Origin: Bacteroidota bacterium
Lineage (GTDB): Bacteria > Bacteroidota > Bacteroidia > Chitinophagales > Chitinophagaceae
Assembly (NCBI GenBank): GCA_023416995.1
Contig: JAEZGI010000005.1
Span: 1 to 35,282 of the forward strand
Direction of reading: 5' to 3'
DNA: 35,282 nt
Shown: piece after piece, positions 1-8,054 of the stretch
Position numbering within the stretch: position 1 is the stretch's first letter
Layout of the letters: the number at the start of each line of letters is the position of its first letter
Made by a program: the position numbers and the translations under genes
Notes under the pieces: generated by a model
Told to the model about the DNA's origin: nothing
What the model saw: only the letters and a program-made list of their open reading frames with translations
Database searches by the model: none

Positions 1-895
1 TCACGGCCTGTTACTGCGACAAGTTATCACAGCGGGCTATCGCTACTGGCTCATCCCAACTGGCGAATCGCTCTGGCTCATCCCAACCGATTTATTGCTC
101 TGATTTATCGCGGCTGGTTTGACGCGGCTCGTTATTCGATTGGCCGTTATTGTGGCGCGATATTGTAGTTGCTTATCACAATTAGCTTGTCGTGCTGGCT
201 TACGGAGTTGGGTTATTGCGATTAGTTTATCGCAGCTTTTGTTCAAGCCCGCTCTGCCGCGATGCAGGAGACCGTAATCGAAGCCAGGAAATGAAGGCTC
301 GAAAGACAGTCTGGCTGAAGCGTTTGAATTGCGCACTATGAGCAGACTTGCAGGAATGAAGGTGCATACATCCGTTTTCCATCATCATGGCTTGCCGAAA
401 TGAGTTTTGGCGATGATCTGTTTGATGGCAGGATTTTCCTTACATGGCGTGTGTCGGTCAACAGTTCGGATAAGCCGGTATCCCATCTCCGCATAGCTTA
501 GGTCGAGCCTGCGATGCAAGGGCGGTTCCGCGTAAGGCACCTTATTTTTCCGGCCAGGGCGCTGCAGCCGATCAAGGCGTGCTACAGCCCGCCCCAGCAA
601 GACAGTCAAATTGCCGATCAAGGCACAAAAGCCCATAGCGAACTCAGGAACGTCGCCAATCAAAAGAGAGTGAAGCCCGGAAAAATTCAGTGCCGTCGCG
701 GACCGACCGCGGCATCACGGGCAGGCTCAGCCGAACAAGCTGGTCCCTAATTATGGAATACAACAGCCCGCCTGATCAAGGCCCCAAAGCCCATAGCGAA
801 CTCAGTAACGTCGCCAATCAAAAGAGAGTGAAGCCCGGAAAAATGCAGTGCCGTCGCGGACCGACCGCGGCATCACGGGCAGGCTTAGTCGAACA
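1..895. repeat. Left copy of a ~0.89-kb inverted flanking repeat
   Basis: This stretch is the reverse complement of 34395-35282 at roughly nine identities in ten. Bases 1-127 match exactly; mismatches begin at 128 and are dense around 195-235, while the proximal part (514-750) matches at about 96%. No convincing gene lies inside: both strands stay open over parts of it, but the frames look non-coding when the two copies are compared. The distal 250 bp contain many short GATAA/AATAA-like words and two copies of GGCTCATCCCAAC (48-60 and 76-88). The exact 127-bp end suggests that the window was cut by an assembler inside a multi-copy repeat. I do not recognise the repeat family. Confidence 0.9.
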
Positions 896-975
896 AGCTA
901 CTCCCTAATTATGGAATACAACAGCCTGCACCAGGAAGATCATCAAATTTCCGATCAAGGCACAAAGCCCGTTGC
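600..975. repeat. 158-bp tandem repeat, about 2.3 units
   Basis: Three landmarks recur with a 158-bp period. GATCAAGGC starts at 616 and 774, with a third, slightly less regular copy at 953. CGTCGCCAAT is at 651 and 809. TCCCTAATTATGGAATAC is at 744 and 902. The unit contains a GC-rich core (GGACCGACCGCGGCATCACG) and the AT-rich landmark. The two full units are about 90% alike; the third is truncated where unique sequence leading to the TetR gene begins. The equivalent tandem is present in inverted orientation at the right end. Confidence 0.85.
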
Positions 976-1077
976 GTCCTTTCCCATAAAAAATTATCGC
1001 ACAAATTAGATTTTTTTGGAAGAACGGAATCTGCATTATAGCTTTGCATTTAACTAAACGGTTAAACCATTTATTTA
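976..1077. other. Unique leader between the repeat and the TetR gene
   Basis: About 100 bp of AT-rich sequence separates the truncated third repeat unit from the TetR start codon. It contains the palindromic operator candidate at 1050-1065 and a T-tract at 1010-1017. I found no exact TAnnTTTG promoter box here, so the promoter position is not resolved. Confidence 0.5.
1050..1065. promoter_or_regulatory. Candidate TetR operator upstream of the TetR gene
   Basis: TTAACTAAACGGTTAA is a near-perfect inverted repeat (TTAACT-N4-GGTTAA, one mismatch), ending 12 bp before the TetR start codon. It recurs almost exactly at 1719-1734 over the start of the next gene. Two copies of one palindrome at the only two regulated positions of the operon is what a self-regulating TetR repressor would need. 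Binding itself is inferred. Confidence 0.6.
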
Positions 1078-1701
1078 ATGCCTGCAAAAACACCTTCGAT
1101 AGACAGTACCACTGAGCAGAAAATACTCGGCGCGGCGAGAAAAGTGTTTTTGACCCGGGGCATGATGGGAGCCCGCATGCAGGAGATAGCCGATGAGGCT
1201 GGTATCAACAAAGCTTTGCTTCATTATTATTTTCGCAACAAAGAACAGTTGTTTGAACGCACGTTTCTGGAAGCAGCTGGCCAATTATTTCCGCGTATCA
1301 AACAGTTGTTTGAATCTGATGCGGATTTATTTGAACTTATCACACATTTCTGTGATGAATACATCGGAGTACTCAGCCAGCACCCGCACATGCCATTGTT
1401 TTTATTCAATGAGATCAACCGCGATCCGCATGCTTTTATGAAAAAGATTCATACTACGGTTGGATTCCCGGATGCTGGTTTATTTGTAAAAAAAGTGCAG
1501 AAAGAAATCCGGAAAGGAACCATTAAAAAGGTTAAACCGCATCAACTGCTGATGAATATGTTGTCCATGTGTATATTTCCTTTCGTGGCTGGTCCCATGA
1601 TACGGATCAACATGCAATTGGACGAAAAGCAATTCCGCCAGGCAGTTGAACAGCGAAAGAAGGAAGTTCCCGAGTTTATTTTTGCCGCAATAAAGAAATA
1701 A
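1078..1701 (+). CDS. TetR/AcrR family transcriptional regulator
   Basis: A 207-aa protein of normal TetR length. The N-terminal DNA-binding domain spans about residues 12-60, with the helix-turn-helix around 33-56 (MQEIADEAGINKALLHYYF) followed by the usual NKEQLF segment. The rest is the variable ligand-binding/dimerisation domain. It is the first gene of an export operon whose next six genes encode a TolC-like channel, an adaptor, two ABC ATPases and two permeases, so it most likely represses them and responds to a transported compound. The palindromes at 1050-1065 and 1719-1734 are probable binding sites. Ligand unknown. Confidence 0.93.
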   Translation: MPAKTPSIDSTTEQKILGAARKVFLTRGMMGARMQEIADEAGINKALLHYYFRNKEQLFERTFLEAAGQLFPRIKQLFESDADLFELITHFCDEYIGVLSQHPHMPLFLFNEINRDPHAFMKKIHTTVGFPDAGLFVKKVQKEIRKGTIKKVKPHQLLMNMLSMCIFPFVAGPMIRINMQLDEKQFRQAVEQRKKEVPEFIFAAIKK

Positions 1702-1712
1702 ATTTTTTTGTC

Positions 1713-3089
1713 ATGATGTTAACTAAACAGTTAAAGTATTTGGTTAAACTTATCCTGATCTTTTTCATCTCCGGCCCGGGATATGCACAGCAGTCGCTAC
1801 AATCATCATTGCTGGATCAACCGGCATTTGTACGAACAACCGATTCCTTGCCCATCCTCACGCTTTCAACCGCAGAACAACTGGCACGCAGTCACTATCC
1901 ACTGCTGAAACAACAATCAATAAATACACGCGGAGGTGTTTTGCAGGCAGCCAATATAAATATAGCCTGGTTGCCCCAATTAAGCTTTGCCGGCCAGGCA
2001 AGCTATCAGTCAGACGTAACAAGGGTGAATGTTTCTGCTCCGGGCATTAGCATAGAAACACCGGCAAAAGATCAATACAAAATCTATAGCGAGTTGAACC
2101 AGCTCTTATACGATGGAGGTTTGAGTAAAGTGCAGAAGGAAATATCAAACCTTAGCGTTCAATCTTCTAACCAACAGTTAGAGGTGGAGCTGTATCAACT
2201 CAAACAAAAAGTTGATGGGCTCTATCTTGGTATCCTTTTCCTGGACCAACTGGGGTTGCAACAAGAACTGGCCATCATTGATATTGAAACCGGTATTAAA
2301 GCCACAACCGCGCGAGTAAATAATGGCGTAGCGTTCCGGTCTGATCTGCAAACCCTCCAGGCAGCTCGTCTGCTGGCGATACAACGCCGGCTTGAACTGG
2401 AAGGCTCCCGTGCCGCATTGTTACAAAATCTGTCGGTATTGATCAACCGCCAATTAGATAGCAATACACAATTAACAACGCCTTCGATCTCAATGTCCGG
2501 TATTTTAAACGATCCGGCGCTGGTAGCTGAACGCCCCGAAATGCGGGCTTTTGAAAAACAGGATGAACTCCTTCGGGCAAAACGTACACTGCTTAAAGCA
2601 AACAACAAACCGAAAGCAGGCTTATTTGTTCAGGGTGGTTATGGTCGCCCCGGACTAAATATGCTTCAGAATCAGTTTGACTGGTATTATATCGGTGGTA
2701 TCCGGTTTACCTGGAACCTTGGTAATTTGTACACAGTCAAAAAAGACAAAGAACTTATTGGCTTACATCAACAACAACTCAATACAGAAAAGGAAACCTT
2801 CATTCTGAATACAAATGCTTCGCTTGCTGGTGCCCGTGCAGAAATACAGCGTATTGCTGATGTAATCAAAACAGATGGTGACATCATTGCCCTAAGGATC
2901 CAGGTGAAAAATGCTGCACGTGCGCAGCTCGAAAATGGTGTGATTACATCAAACGACTATCTCCGGGAAATCAATGCTGCTGACCAGGCACAACAAGCAA
3001 GGATCACGCATGAAACCCAACTTCTCAAAGCAGTAATCGAATACAACAACCTGCAAGGAAACAAAATAGCTTCTTCCATAGAAAAATAA
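1713..3089 (+). CDS. TolC-family outer membrane efflux channel
   Basis: A 458-aa protein with an N-terminal signal peptide (hydrophobic stretch followed by GYAQQ, cleavage near residue 26) and the long alpha-helical, Gln/Leu/Asn-rich repeats typical of the OEP/TolC family. TolC proteins form trimeric outer-membrane channels docked to an adaptor and an inner-membrane pump. The start is one of two adjacent ATG codons (1713 or 1716). The candidate TetR operator at 1719-1734 lies inside the first codons, so either repression acts over the start or translation uses this region as leader as well. The adaptor gene follows after 5 bp, which indicates one transcript with the ABC genes. Confidence 0.9.
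   Translation: MMLTKQLKYLVKLILIFFISGPGYAQQSLQSSLLDQPAFVRTTDSLPILTLSTAEQLARSHYPLLKQQSINTRGGVLQAANINIAWLPQLSFAGQASYQSDVTRVNVSAPGISIETPAKDQYKIYSELNQLLYDGGLSKVQKEISNLSVQSSNQQLEVELYQLKQKVDGLYLGILFLDQLGLQQELAIIDIETGIKATTARVNNGVAFRSDLQTLQAARLLAIQRRLELEGSRAALLQNLSVLINRQLDSNTQLTTPSISMSGILNDPALVAERPEMRAFEKQDELLRAKRTLLKANNKPKAGLFVQGGYGRPGLNMLQNQFDWYYIGGIRFTWNLGNLYTVKKDKELIGLHQQQLNTEKETFILNTNASLAGARAEIQRIADVIKTDGDIIALRIQVKNAARAQLENGVITSNDYLREINAADQAQQARITHETQLLKAVIEYNNLQGNKIASSIEK
1719..1734. promoter_or_regulatory. Second TetR operator candidate over the tolC start
   Basis: TTAACTAAACAGTTAA is a perfect inverted repeat (TTAACT-AAAC-AGTTAA) differing by a single base from the site at 1050-1065. It covers codons 3-8 of the TolC-like gene. 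A further GGTTAAAC half-site follows at 1742-1749. Role as operator is inferred from the duplication and position. Confidence 0.55.
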
Positions 3090-3094
3090 GTACC

Positions 3095-4042
3095 ATGAAA
3101 TATCTCACTTTTGTGTTAAGCGTATCCATATTATCGTTTGGCAGTTGTCGCGACAATACCAACAATTTTGATGCTTCGGGCACCTTTGAAACAACGGAGG
3201 TATTGGTCTCTGCAGAAGTACCTGGCAAAATACTTGAACTCAATATTGAAGAAGGTAACACGATCCCACGCGACTCAATTGTTGGCCGCATAGAAGCAAC
3301 ACAGATCAACTTTCAGAAACAACAGGTACAGGAATCTATCGTGGCATTACGCGAACGCACTGCCGATGTGAATCCGCGGATAAGGTTGCTTGAACAGCAG
3401 TTGCAGGTACAACGGTCTCAGCTGGACCATCTTTTACATGAAAAAGAGCGCGTCACGAATCTTTTTAAACAGGATGCTGCTACCGGTAAACAATTAGATG
3501 ATCTCGTAGCACAGATCGCCGTACTGCAACAACAAATGCTTGTCACCAAACAGGAAGTTGCCGTTCAGAAATCCACTGTATCTACACAAAATCGTGGTAT
3601 CATGAGTGAAACAGGTTCTTTGCAAAAAAAGGTGGCACAACTGGATGATCAATTGCAAAAGTCTGCTGTTTTAAATCCCGTTACAGGCACCATCATTGCC
3701 AAATATGCCGAGCAGGGTGAACTTACAGCTGCCGGTAAGCCTTTATACAAGATTGCTGATCTGACAACGATGCATCTACGTGCATATATAACCGGCGACC
3801 AGCTATCGACTGTTAAACTCAACCAGCCGGTTGAAGTATATATCGATAGTGCGGATGGTGCGTACCATCGATTGCCAGGTACAATAAGCTGGATATCAGA
3901 CAAAGCTGAGTTCACTCCTAAAACAATACAAACCAAAGACGAAAGATCCAATCTTGTTTATGCTATCAAGATAAGGGTGAGGAATGATGGCACTGTTCGT
4001 ATTGGAATGTATGGGGAAGTAATATTTAACAAACAGCCATGA
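3095..4042 (+). CDS. HlyD/YbhG-type membrane fusion lipoprotein
   Basis: A 315-aa periplasmic adaptor that links an inner-membrane ABC exporter to the outer-membrane channel. The N-terminus looks like a lipoprotein signal with the cysteine at residue 18 (SFGSC). A lipoyl/biotinyl-like hairpin half follows (VPGKILELNIEEGN), then a long coiled coil at about residues 65-185, the second lipoyl half and a beta-barrel domain (PVTGTIIAKYAEQGEL onward). It lies 5 bp after the TolC gene, and its stop overlaps the next ATG (ATGA at 4039-4042), so translational coupling to the ATPase is likely. Confidence 0.9.
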   Translation: MKYLTFVLSVSILSFGSCRDNTNNFDASGTFETTEVLVSAEVPGKILELNIEEGNTIPRDSIVGRIEATQINFQKQQVQESIVALRERTADVNPRIRLLEQQLQVQRSQLDHLLHEKERVTNLFKQDAATGKQLDDLVAQIAVLQQQMLVTKQEVAVQKSTVSTQNRGIMSETGSLQKKVAQLDDQLQKSAVLNPVTGTIIAKYAEQGELTAAGKPLYKIADLTTMHLRAYITGDQLSTVKLNQPVEVYIDSADGAYHRLPGTISWISDKAEFTPKTIQTKDERSNLVYAIKIRVRNDGTVRIGMYGEVIFNKQP

Positions 4043-4989
4043 AAGCAATCGCGACACAGAACATCGTGAAAAACTATGGCAGCGGAAAAGCTTCCGTTGC
4101 TGCCCTGAACAACATTTCGCTCGAGGTGATGCAAGGTGAATTGTTTGGTTTGATTGGCCCGGACGGAGCAGGCAAAACAACCCTGATGCGGATATTAACG
4201 ACTTTGTTGCTCGCGGATGCCGGTTCTGCTTCTGTTGACGGTTTTGACGTGGTAAAAAATTATCGTACCATCCGTACCCGCATAGGTTATATGCCCGGCA
4301 GATTTTCTTTGTACCAGGATCTCACCGTGCGTGAAAATCTTGAATTTTTTGCCACAATCTTTAATACAACTGTTGAGGCAAACTATGAATTGATCAAAGA
4401 TATTTATCAGCAGATAGAACCGTTTGCCAATCGACGCGCGGGCCAGTTATCCGGAGGTATGAAACAAAAACTTGCCTTGTCATGTGCACTGATTCACCGC
4501 CCCGCAGTATTGTTTCTTGACGAACCTACAACGGGCGTTGATGCGGTATCGCGTATTGAGTTCTGGGATATGCTTGCCCGATTGAAACAACAGGGTATCA
4601 CGATCCTGGTTTCAACTCCTTATATGGATGAAGCATCAAGATGCGACCGCGTGGCACTCATACAATCCGGGTCCATTATGAGTGTTGATACACCTGCTGC
4701 AATAGTAAGTGAATTTACAAGGCCATTGCTGGCCATCCGGGCTGCCGCAATGTACCCGCTTTTGAAAGACCTGCAATCTTATCCGGGCGTTGTTGACGCG
4801 TATCCGTTTGGCGAATATCATCACGCGGTTATGGTATCGCCTCACCAGGAAGATCATCTTAGGAAATACCTTGAAGCACGAAACCATCACCAGCCATTCA
4901 TTAAAAACATATCGGCGGATATCGAAGATTGCTTTATCAGTCTGATGAAAAATAATGGAAACCACCCTGCAAACCAACACACAATATGA
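4039..4989 (+). CDS. ABC transporter ATP-binding protein (first of two)
   Basis: A 316-aa ABC ATPase. Walker A is GPDGAGKT at residues 40-47, the signature LSGGMKQK is at 137-144 and Walker B is VLFLDEP at about 157-163, followed by the D-loop. It closely resembles the N-terminal half of the YbhF-type fused ATPase. A C-terminal extension of about 90 residues follows the nucleotide-binding core. Both flanking junctions are 4-bp ATGA overlaps, which ties it to the adaptor and to the second ATPase. It probably forms a heterodimer with the next gene product and powers the two permeases; the substrate is unknown. Confidence 0.92.
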   Translation: MKAIATQNIVKNYGSGKASVAALNNISLEVMQGELFGLIGPDGAGKTTLMRILTTLLLADAGSASVDGFDVVKNYRTIRTRIGYMPGRFSLYQDLTVRENLEFFATIFNTTVEANYELIKDIYQQIEPFANRRAGQLSGGMKQKLALSCALIHRPAVLFLDEPTTGVDAVSRIEFWDMLARLKQQGITILVSTPYMDEASRCDRVALIQSGSIMSVDTPAAIVSEFTRPLLAIRAAAMYPLLKDLQSYPGVVDAYPFGEYHHAVMVSPHQEDHLRKYLEARNHHQPFIKNISADIEDCFISLMKNNGNHPANQHTI

Positions 4990-5735
4990 TAAAACCTGAT
5001 GCAATCATATCGGTACAGTCGCTTACAAAACGGTTTAACCAGTTTGTAGCAGTTGATGCTATCAGCTTCGAAGTTTATCCCGGTGAAATATTTGGCTTTC
5101 TTGGGGCAAATGGTGCTGGTAAAACCACTGCGATGCGCATGTTATGTGGTTTATCGCGGCCCACTTCAGGTAGCGGGAGGGTCGCAGGGTTTGATATAAA
5201 TACTGCAGCAGAAAAGATAAAACAGCGTATTGGTTATATGAGCCAGAAGTTTTCATTGTATGAAGACCTTACTGTGAAAGAAAATATTCGTTTTTACGGT
5301 GGTATATACGGTAAATCAAGTGGCTTTATAAAATCGAAAACTGAAAAAGTCTTGAACACACTCGATCTCACACACCAGGCAAATATGCTTGTGCGCAGCC
5401 TGCCACTGGGTTGGAAGCAGAAACTTGCTTTCTCAGTGTCGCTTTTTCATGAACCCGGTGTTGTGTTTCTCGATGAACCTACCGGTGGGGTGGACCCCGT
5501 AACACGCCGTGAGTTCTGGCAAATGATCTATGAGGCTGCAGCATCAGGTGTGACCATTTTTGTTACTACGCATTATATGGATGAAGCAGCTTACTGCAAC
5601 CGAGTGTCGATCATGGTCGATGGAAAAATTGAAGCACTGGATTCCCCTGCGGCACTCAGGCAGCAATTCGGAACAAATACGATGGATGAACTTTTTGTAC
5701 AGCTTGCCAGAAAAGCTAAACGTGGCAATGAGTGA
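4986..5735 (+). CDS. ABC transporter ATP-binding protein (second of two)
   Basis: A 249-aa ABC ATPase. Walker A is GANGAGKT at residues 40-47 and Walker B is VVFLDEP at about 159-165. The signature motif is altered: LPLGWKQK (139-146) replaces LSGG-Q. A similar LxLGxKQ form is, from memory, seen in the C-terminal half of YbhF-like proteins, so this is probably a family trait and not decay. Together with 4039-4989 it looks like a split version of YbhF. It overlaps the previous gene by 4 bp and is separated from the first permease by 45 bp. Confidence 0.92.
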   Translation: MIKPDAIISVQSLTKRFNQFVAVDAISFEVYPGEIFGFLGANGAGKTTAMRMLCGLSRPTSGSGRVAGFDINTAAEKIKQRIGYMSQKFSLYEDLTVKENIRFYGGIYGKSSGFIKSKTEKVLNTLDLTHQANMLVRSLPLGWKQKLAFSVSLFHEPGVVFLDEPTGGVDPVTRREFWQMIYEAAASGVTIFVTTHYMDEAAYCNRVSIMVDGKIEALDSPAALRQQFGTNTMDELFVQLARKAKRGNE

Positions 5736-5780
5736 GCGTGCATCATCCAAATTATTAAAAGAAGGCTCAAGGAATAGATT

Positions 5781-6887
5781 ATGAAACAATTGGCATCGTT
5801 TATAAAAAAAGAGTTTTATCATATCCTGCGCGATAGACGCACCTTACTGATATTACTCGGAATGCCCGTGGTCCAAATCATCATTTTTGGATTTGCATTA
5901 TCGAACGAGGTGAAAAACACTGCCATCGTTGTATTTGATCAATCAAATGACGGAGCTACCACAAAAATTATCAACGCATTTAATAACAGCAAATATTTCA
6001 GGGTCGAAAGAGCCGTAAACAATGTCACTGCTATTGACGAGGTGTTGCGCGAAGGACAGGTGAAGATGGCGGTAGTATTTCCGAACGATTTCGAAGTTGA
6101 GGCCGGCCGGTCGGGCAAGGCTGCTGTTCAACTGATCGTTGACGCATCCGACCCCAACCTGGCTTCCGCTATAACTGGTTATGCCACCAATATTATTCGC
6201 GACTATGAAGCTTCAACCAATATCAGGTTGCAACATTCCCCCTTGATACAGCCCGTTCAACGTTTTCTATACAATCCTGAGATGAAGGCTGCTTATAATT
6301 TTGTTCCGGGAGTAATGGCGATGGTGCTAATGTTGGTTTGTACCATGATGACTGCGATAACCATCGTTCGTGAAAAGGAAACCGGCACTATGGAAGTGCT
6401 GCTTGTGTCACCGGCAAAACCGCTTCGCATAATAATAGCAAAAGCAGTTCCTTACCTGTTGATTTCAATATTCAATATCGCCAGCATCCTGCTGTTGAGC
6501 GTATTTGTTCTGGACGTACCTGTACGTGGTAACCTGGCGTTACTTGCCATTGAAAGTATTTTGTTTACAATAACCTGTCTCGCGTTTGGTTTATTGATCA
6601 GCTCTGCTACAACATCACAGCAAACAGCTATGTTTATATCACTTGTCGGTATGTTTTTACCAACACTGATGTTGAGTGGATTCATGTTCCCGATTGAAAA
6701 CATGCCATCGCCGCTGCAGTTGCTGTCTAACCTGGTTCCTGCAAAATGGTTCTACATCATTGTTAAAGATGTGATGATTAAGGGTGCAGGTTTTTCAACC
6801 GTGTGGAAGGAGACCGTGATTCTGCTTCTGATGTTGATTGGGCTAACCCTGATCAGTCTTAAAAAATTTAAAATTCGGCTGTCATGA
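5781..6887 (+). CDS. ABC-2 type permease (YbhS/YbhR-like)
   Basis: A 368-aa inner-membrane permease. It has one N-terminal transmembrane helix (ILLGMPVVQIIIFGFAL), a large periplasmic domain at about residues 45-175, and five to six helices in the C-terminal half. The INIVREKE-like cytoplasmic segment (ITIVREKETGTMEVLL) is typical of ABC2_membrane_3 permeases. Its stop overlaps the start of the second permease (ATGA at 6884-6887). The two similar permeases would form the transmembrane heterodimer served by the two ATPases. Confidence 0.9.
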   Translation: MKQLASFIKKEFYHILRDRRTLLILLGMPVVQIIIFGFALSNEVKNTAIVVFDQSNDGATTKIINAFNNSKYFRVERAVNNVTAIDEVLREGQVKMAVVFPNDFEVEAGRSGKAAVQLIVDASDPNLASAITGYATNIIRDYEASTNIRLQHSPLIQPVQRFLYNPEMKAAYNFVPGVMAMVLMLVCTMMTAITIVREKETGTMEVLLVSPAKPLRIIIAKAVPYLLISIFNIASILLLSVFVLDVPVRGNLALLAIESILFTITCLAFGLLISSATTSQQTAMFISLVGMFLPTLMLSGFMFPIENMPSPLQLLSNLVPAKWFYIIVKDVMIKGAGFSTVWKETVILLLMLIGLTLISLKKFKIRLS

Positions 6888-7993
6888 TCACGCTCCGATT
6901 CCTGCTTGAAAAAGAGTTCCGGCAAATCTTCCGCAATCCTGCCATCCTGCGCATTGTATTCATGATGCCGCTTATTCAATTGCTGGTGTTGCCATGGGCG
7001 GCCGATTATGAAATTAAAAATCTGCGGGTTACAGTTTTTGACCAGGACCGGTCCACCGTGTCACGCGCATTGATAGAGCGGGTAACCGCTTCAGGATATT
7101 TTCAATTGCAACACTATGCATCTTCTTACACGGCTACGCAAAGTGATGTGAATCATGACAGGGCCGATGTTATTCTGACCATCCCTGCTCATTTTGAACG
7201 TAACCTTGTGAGAGAACATGCAGCCCAGGTATTCATCACGGCAAACGCAATTAATAGTTCCAGGGCCGGTCTCGGGACCTCATACCTTCAATCGGTCGTG
7301 GCGGGCTACAATAATGAGATCAGGCCACGTATAACAACGCCATCCGATCGTACAAGCATCGAAGTAATTTCATCCAACCGGTTTAATAAAAATCTGAATT
7401 ATCAATTGTTTATGGTGCCGGGAATCATCGTGATACTGGTTACCATGGTGGGTTCCTTCCTGGCTTCTTTAAATATTGTTCGTGAAAAGGAGATAGGTAC
7501 TATTGAGCAGATCAATGTTACCCCCGTGAAGAAATACCAGTTCCTGCTGGGCAAGCTGATTCCATTCTGGATACTGGGACTTGCGACTCTTAGTATCGGT
7601 CTGCTTGTGGCCCGCATTGTTTATCAGATTGTTCCCCTGGGCAACATGGTTACCATTTACATCTTTGCCGCAGTTTACCTGTTTACGGTGCTGGGACTGG
7701 GACTATTAATATCAACTTATTCAGCTACTCAACAGCAGGCGATGTTGGTTTCCTTTTTTCTTATGATGATTTTTATTTTGATGGGTGGTTTGTACACCCC
7801 GGTTGATAGCATGCCGGGCTGGGCCAGGGTGATAAGCAGTCTGAACCCGGTAACTTATTTCATCGAAGTGATGCGGATGGTGGTGCTTAAAGGCAGCGGT
7901 ATCGTCGAAATCAAAACACAACTTGTTACCGTGCTGATCTTCGGGTTGGTTCTAAATGGCTGGGCGATATTGAATTATCGGAAACAATCCTGA
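6884..7993 (+). CDS. ABC-2 type permease, paralogue of the preceding one
   Basis: A 369-aa permease of the same layout as the previous gene: N-terminal helix, periplasmic domain, the LNIVREKEIGTIEQINVTP segment and a C-terminal helix bundle ending near the stop. Nearly equal length and shared motifs indicate an old duplication. It is the last gene of the seven-gene operon; a weak hairpin with a T-run follows at 7997-8040. The complete set of regulator, channel, adaptor, two ATPases and two permeases suggests export of a toxic or self-made small molecule across both membranes. Confidence 0.9.
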   Translation: MITLRFLLEKEFRQIFRNPAILRIVFMMPLIQLLVLPWAADYEIKNLRVTVFDQDRSTVSRALIERVTASGYFQLQHYASSYTATQSDVNHDRADVILTIPAHFERNLVREHAAQVFITANAINSSRAGLGTSYLQSVVAGYNNEIRPRITTPSDRTSIEVISSNRFNKNLNYQLFMVPGIIVILVTMVGSFLASLNIVREKEIGTIEQINVTPVKKYQFLLGKLIPFWILGLATLSIGLLVARIVYQIVPLGNMVTIYIFAAVYLFTVLGLGLLISTYSATQQQAMLVSFFLMMIFILMGGLYTPVDSMPGWARVISSLNPVTYFIEVMRMVVLKGSGIVEIKTQLVTVLIFGLVLNGWAILNYRKQS

Positions 7994-7996
7994 TAT

Positions 7997-8040
7997 GCCG
8001 ATACAGGATCGTTTGTGTATAAACGTGGCACGGCTTTTTT
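7997..8040 (+). terminator. Possible terminator after the ABC operon
   Basis: An inner stem CGTTT (8010-8014) / AAACG (8021-8025) lies inside a short outer GCCG (7997-8000) / CGGC (8031-8034) pairing, followed directly by six T residues. The stem is imperfect, so this is only a candidate. Confidence 0.3.
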
Positions 8041-8054
8041 ATTAGTCTACGGCC

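Noticed and set aside
385..663. 92-codon minus-strand frame in the left repeat and its 144-codon counterpart at 34622-35056
   Set aside because: The copies differ mostly by replacement changes and lose alignment at the C-terminus, and the opposite strand is open too. This is consistent with accidental frames in a GC-rich repeat.
690..908. Second 72-codon frame in the tandem unit of the left repeat
   Set aside because: It is simply the next tandem unit read in the same accidental frame as 514-750.
600..975. CRISPR array
   Set aside because: Units are 158 bp and nearly contiguous, without short repeats and unique spacers, and no cas genes are present.
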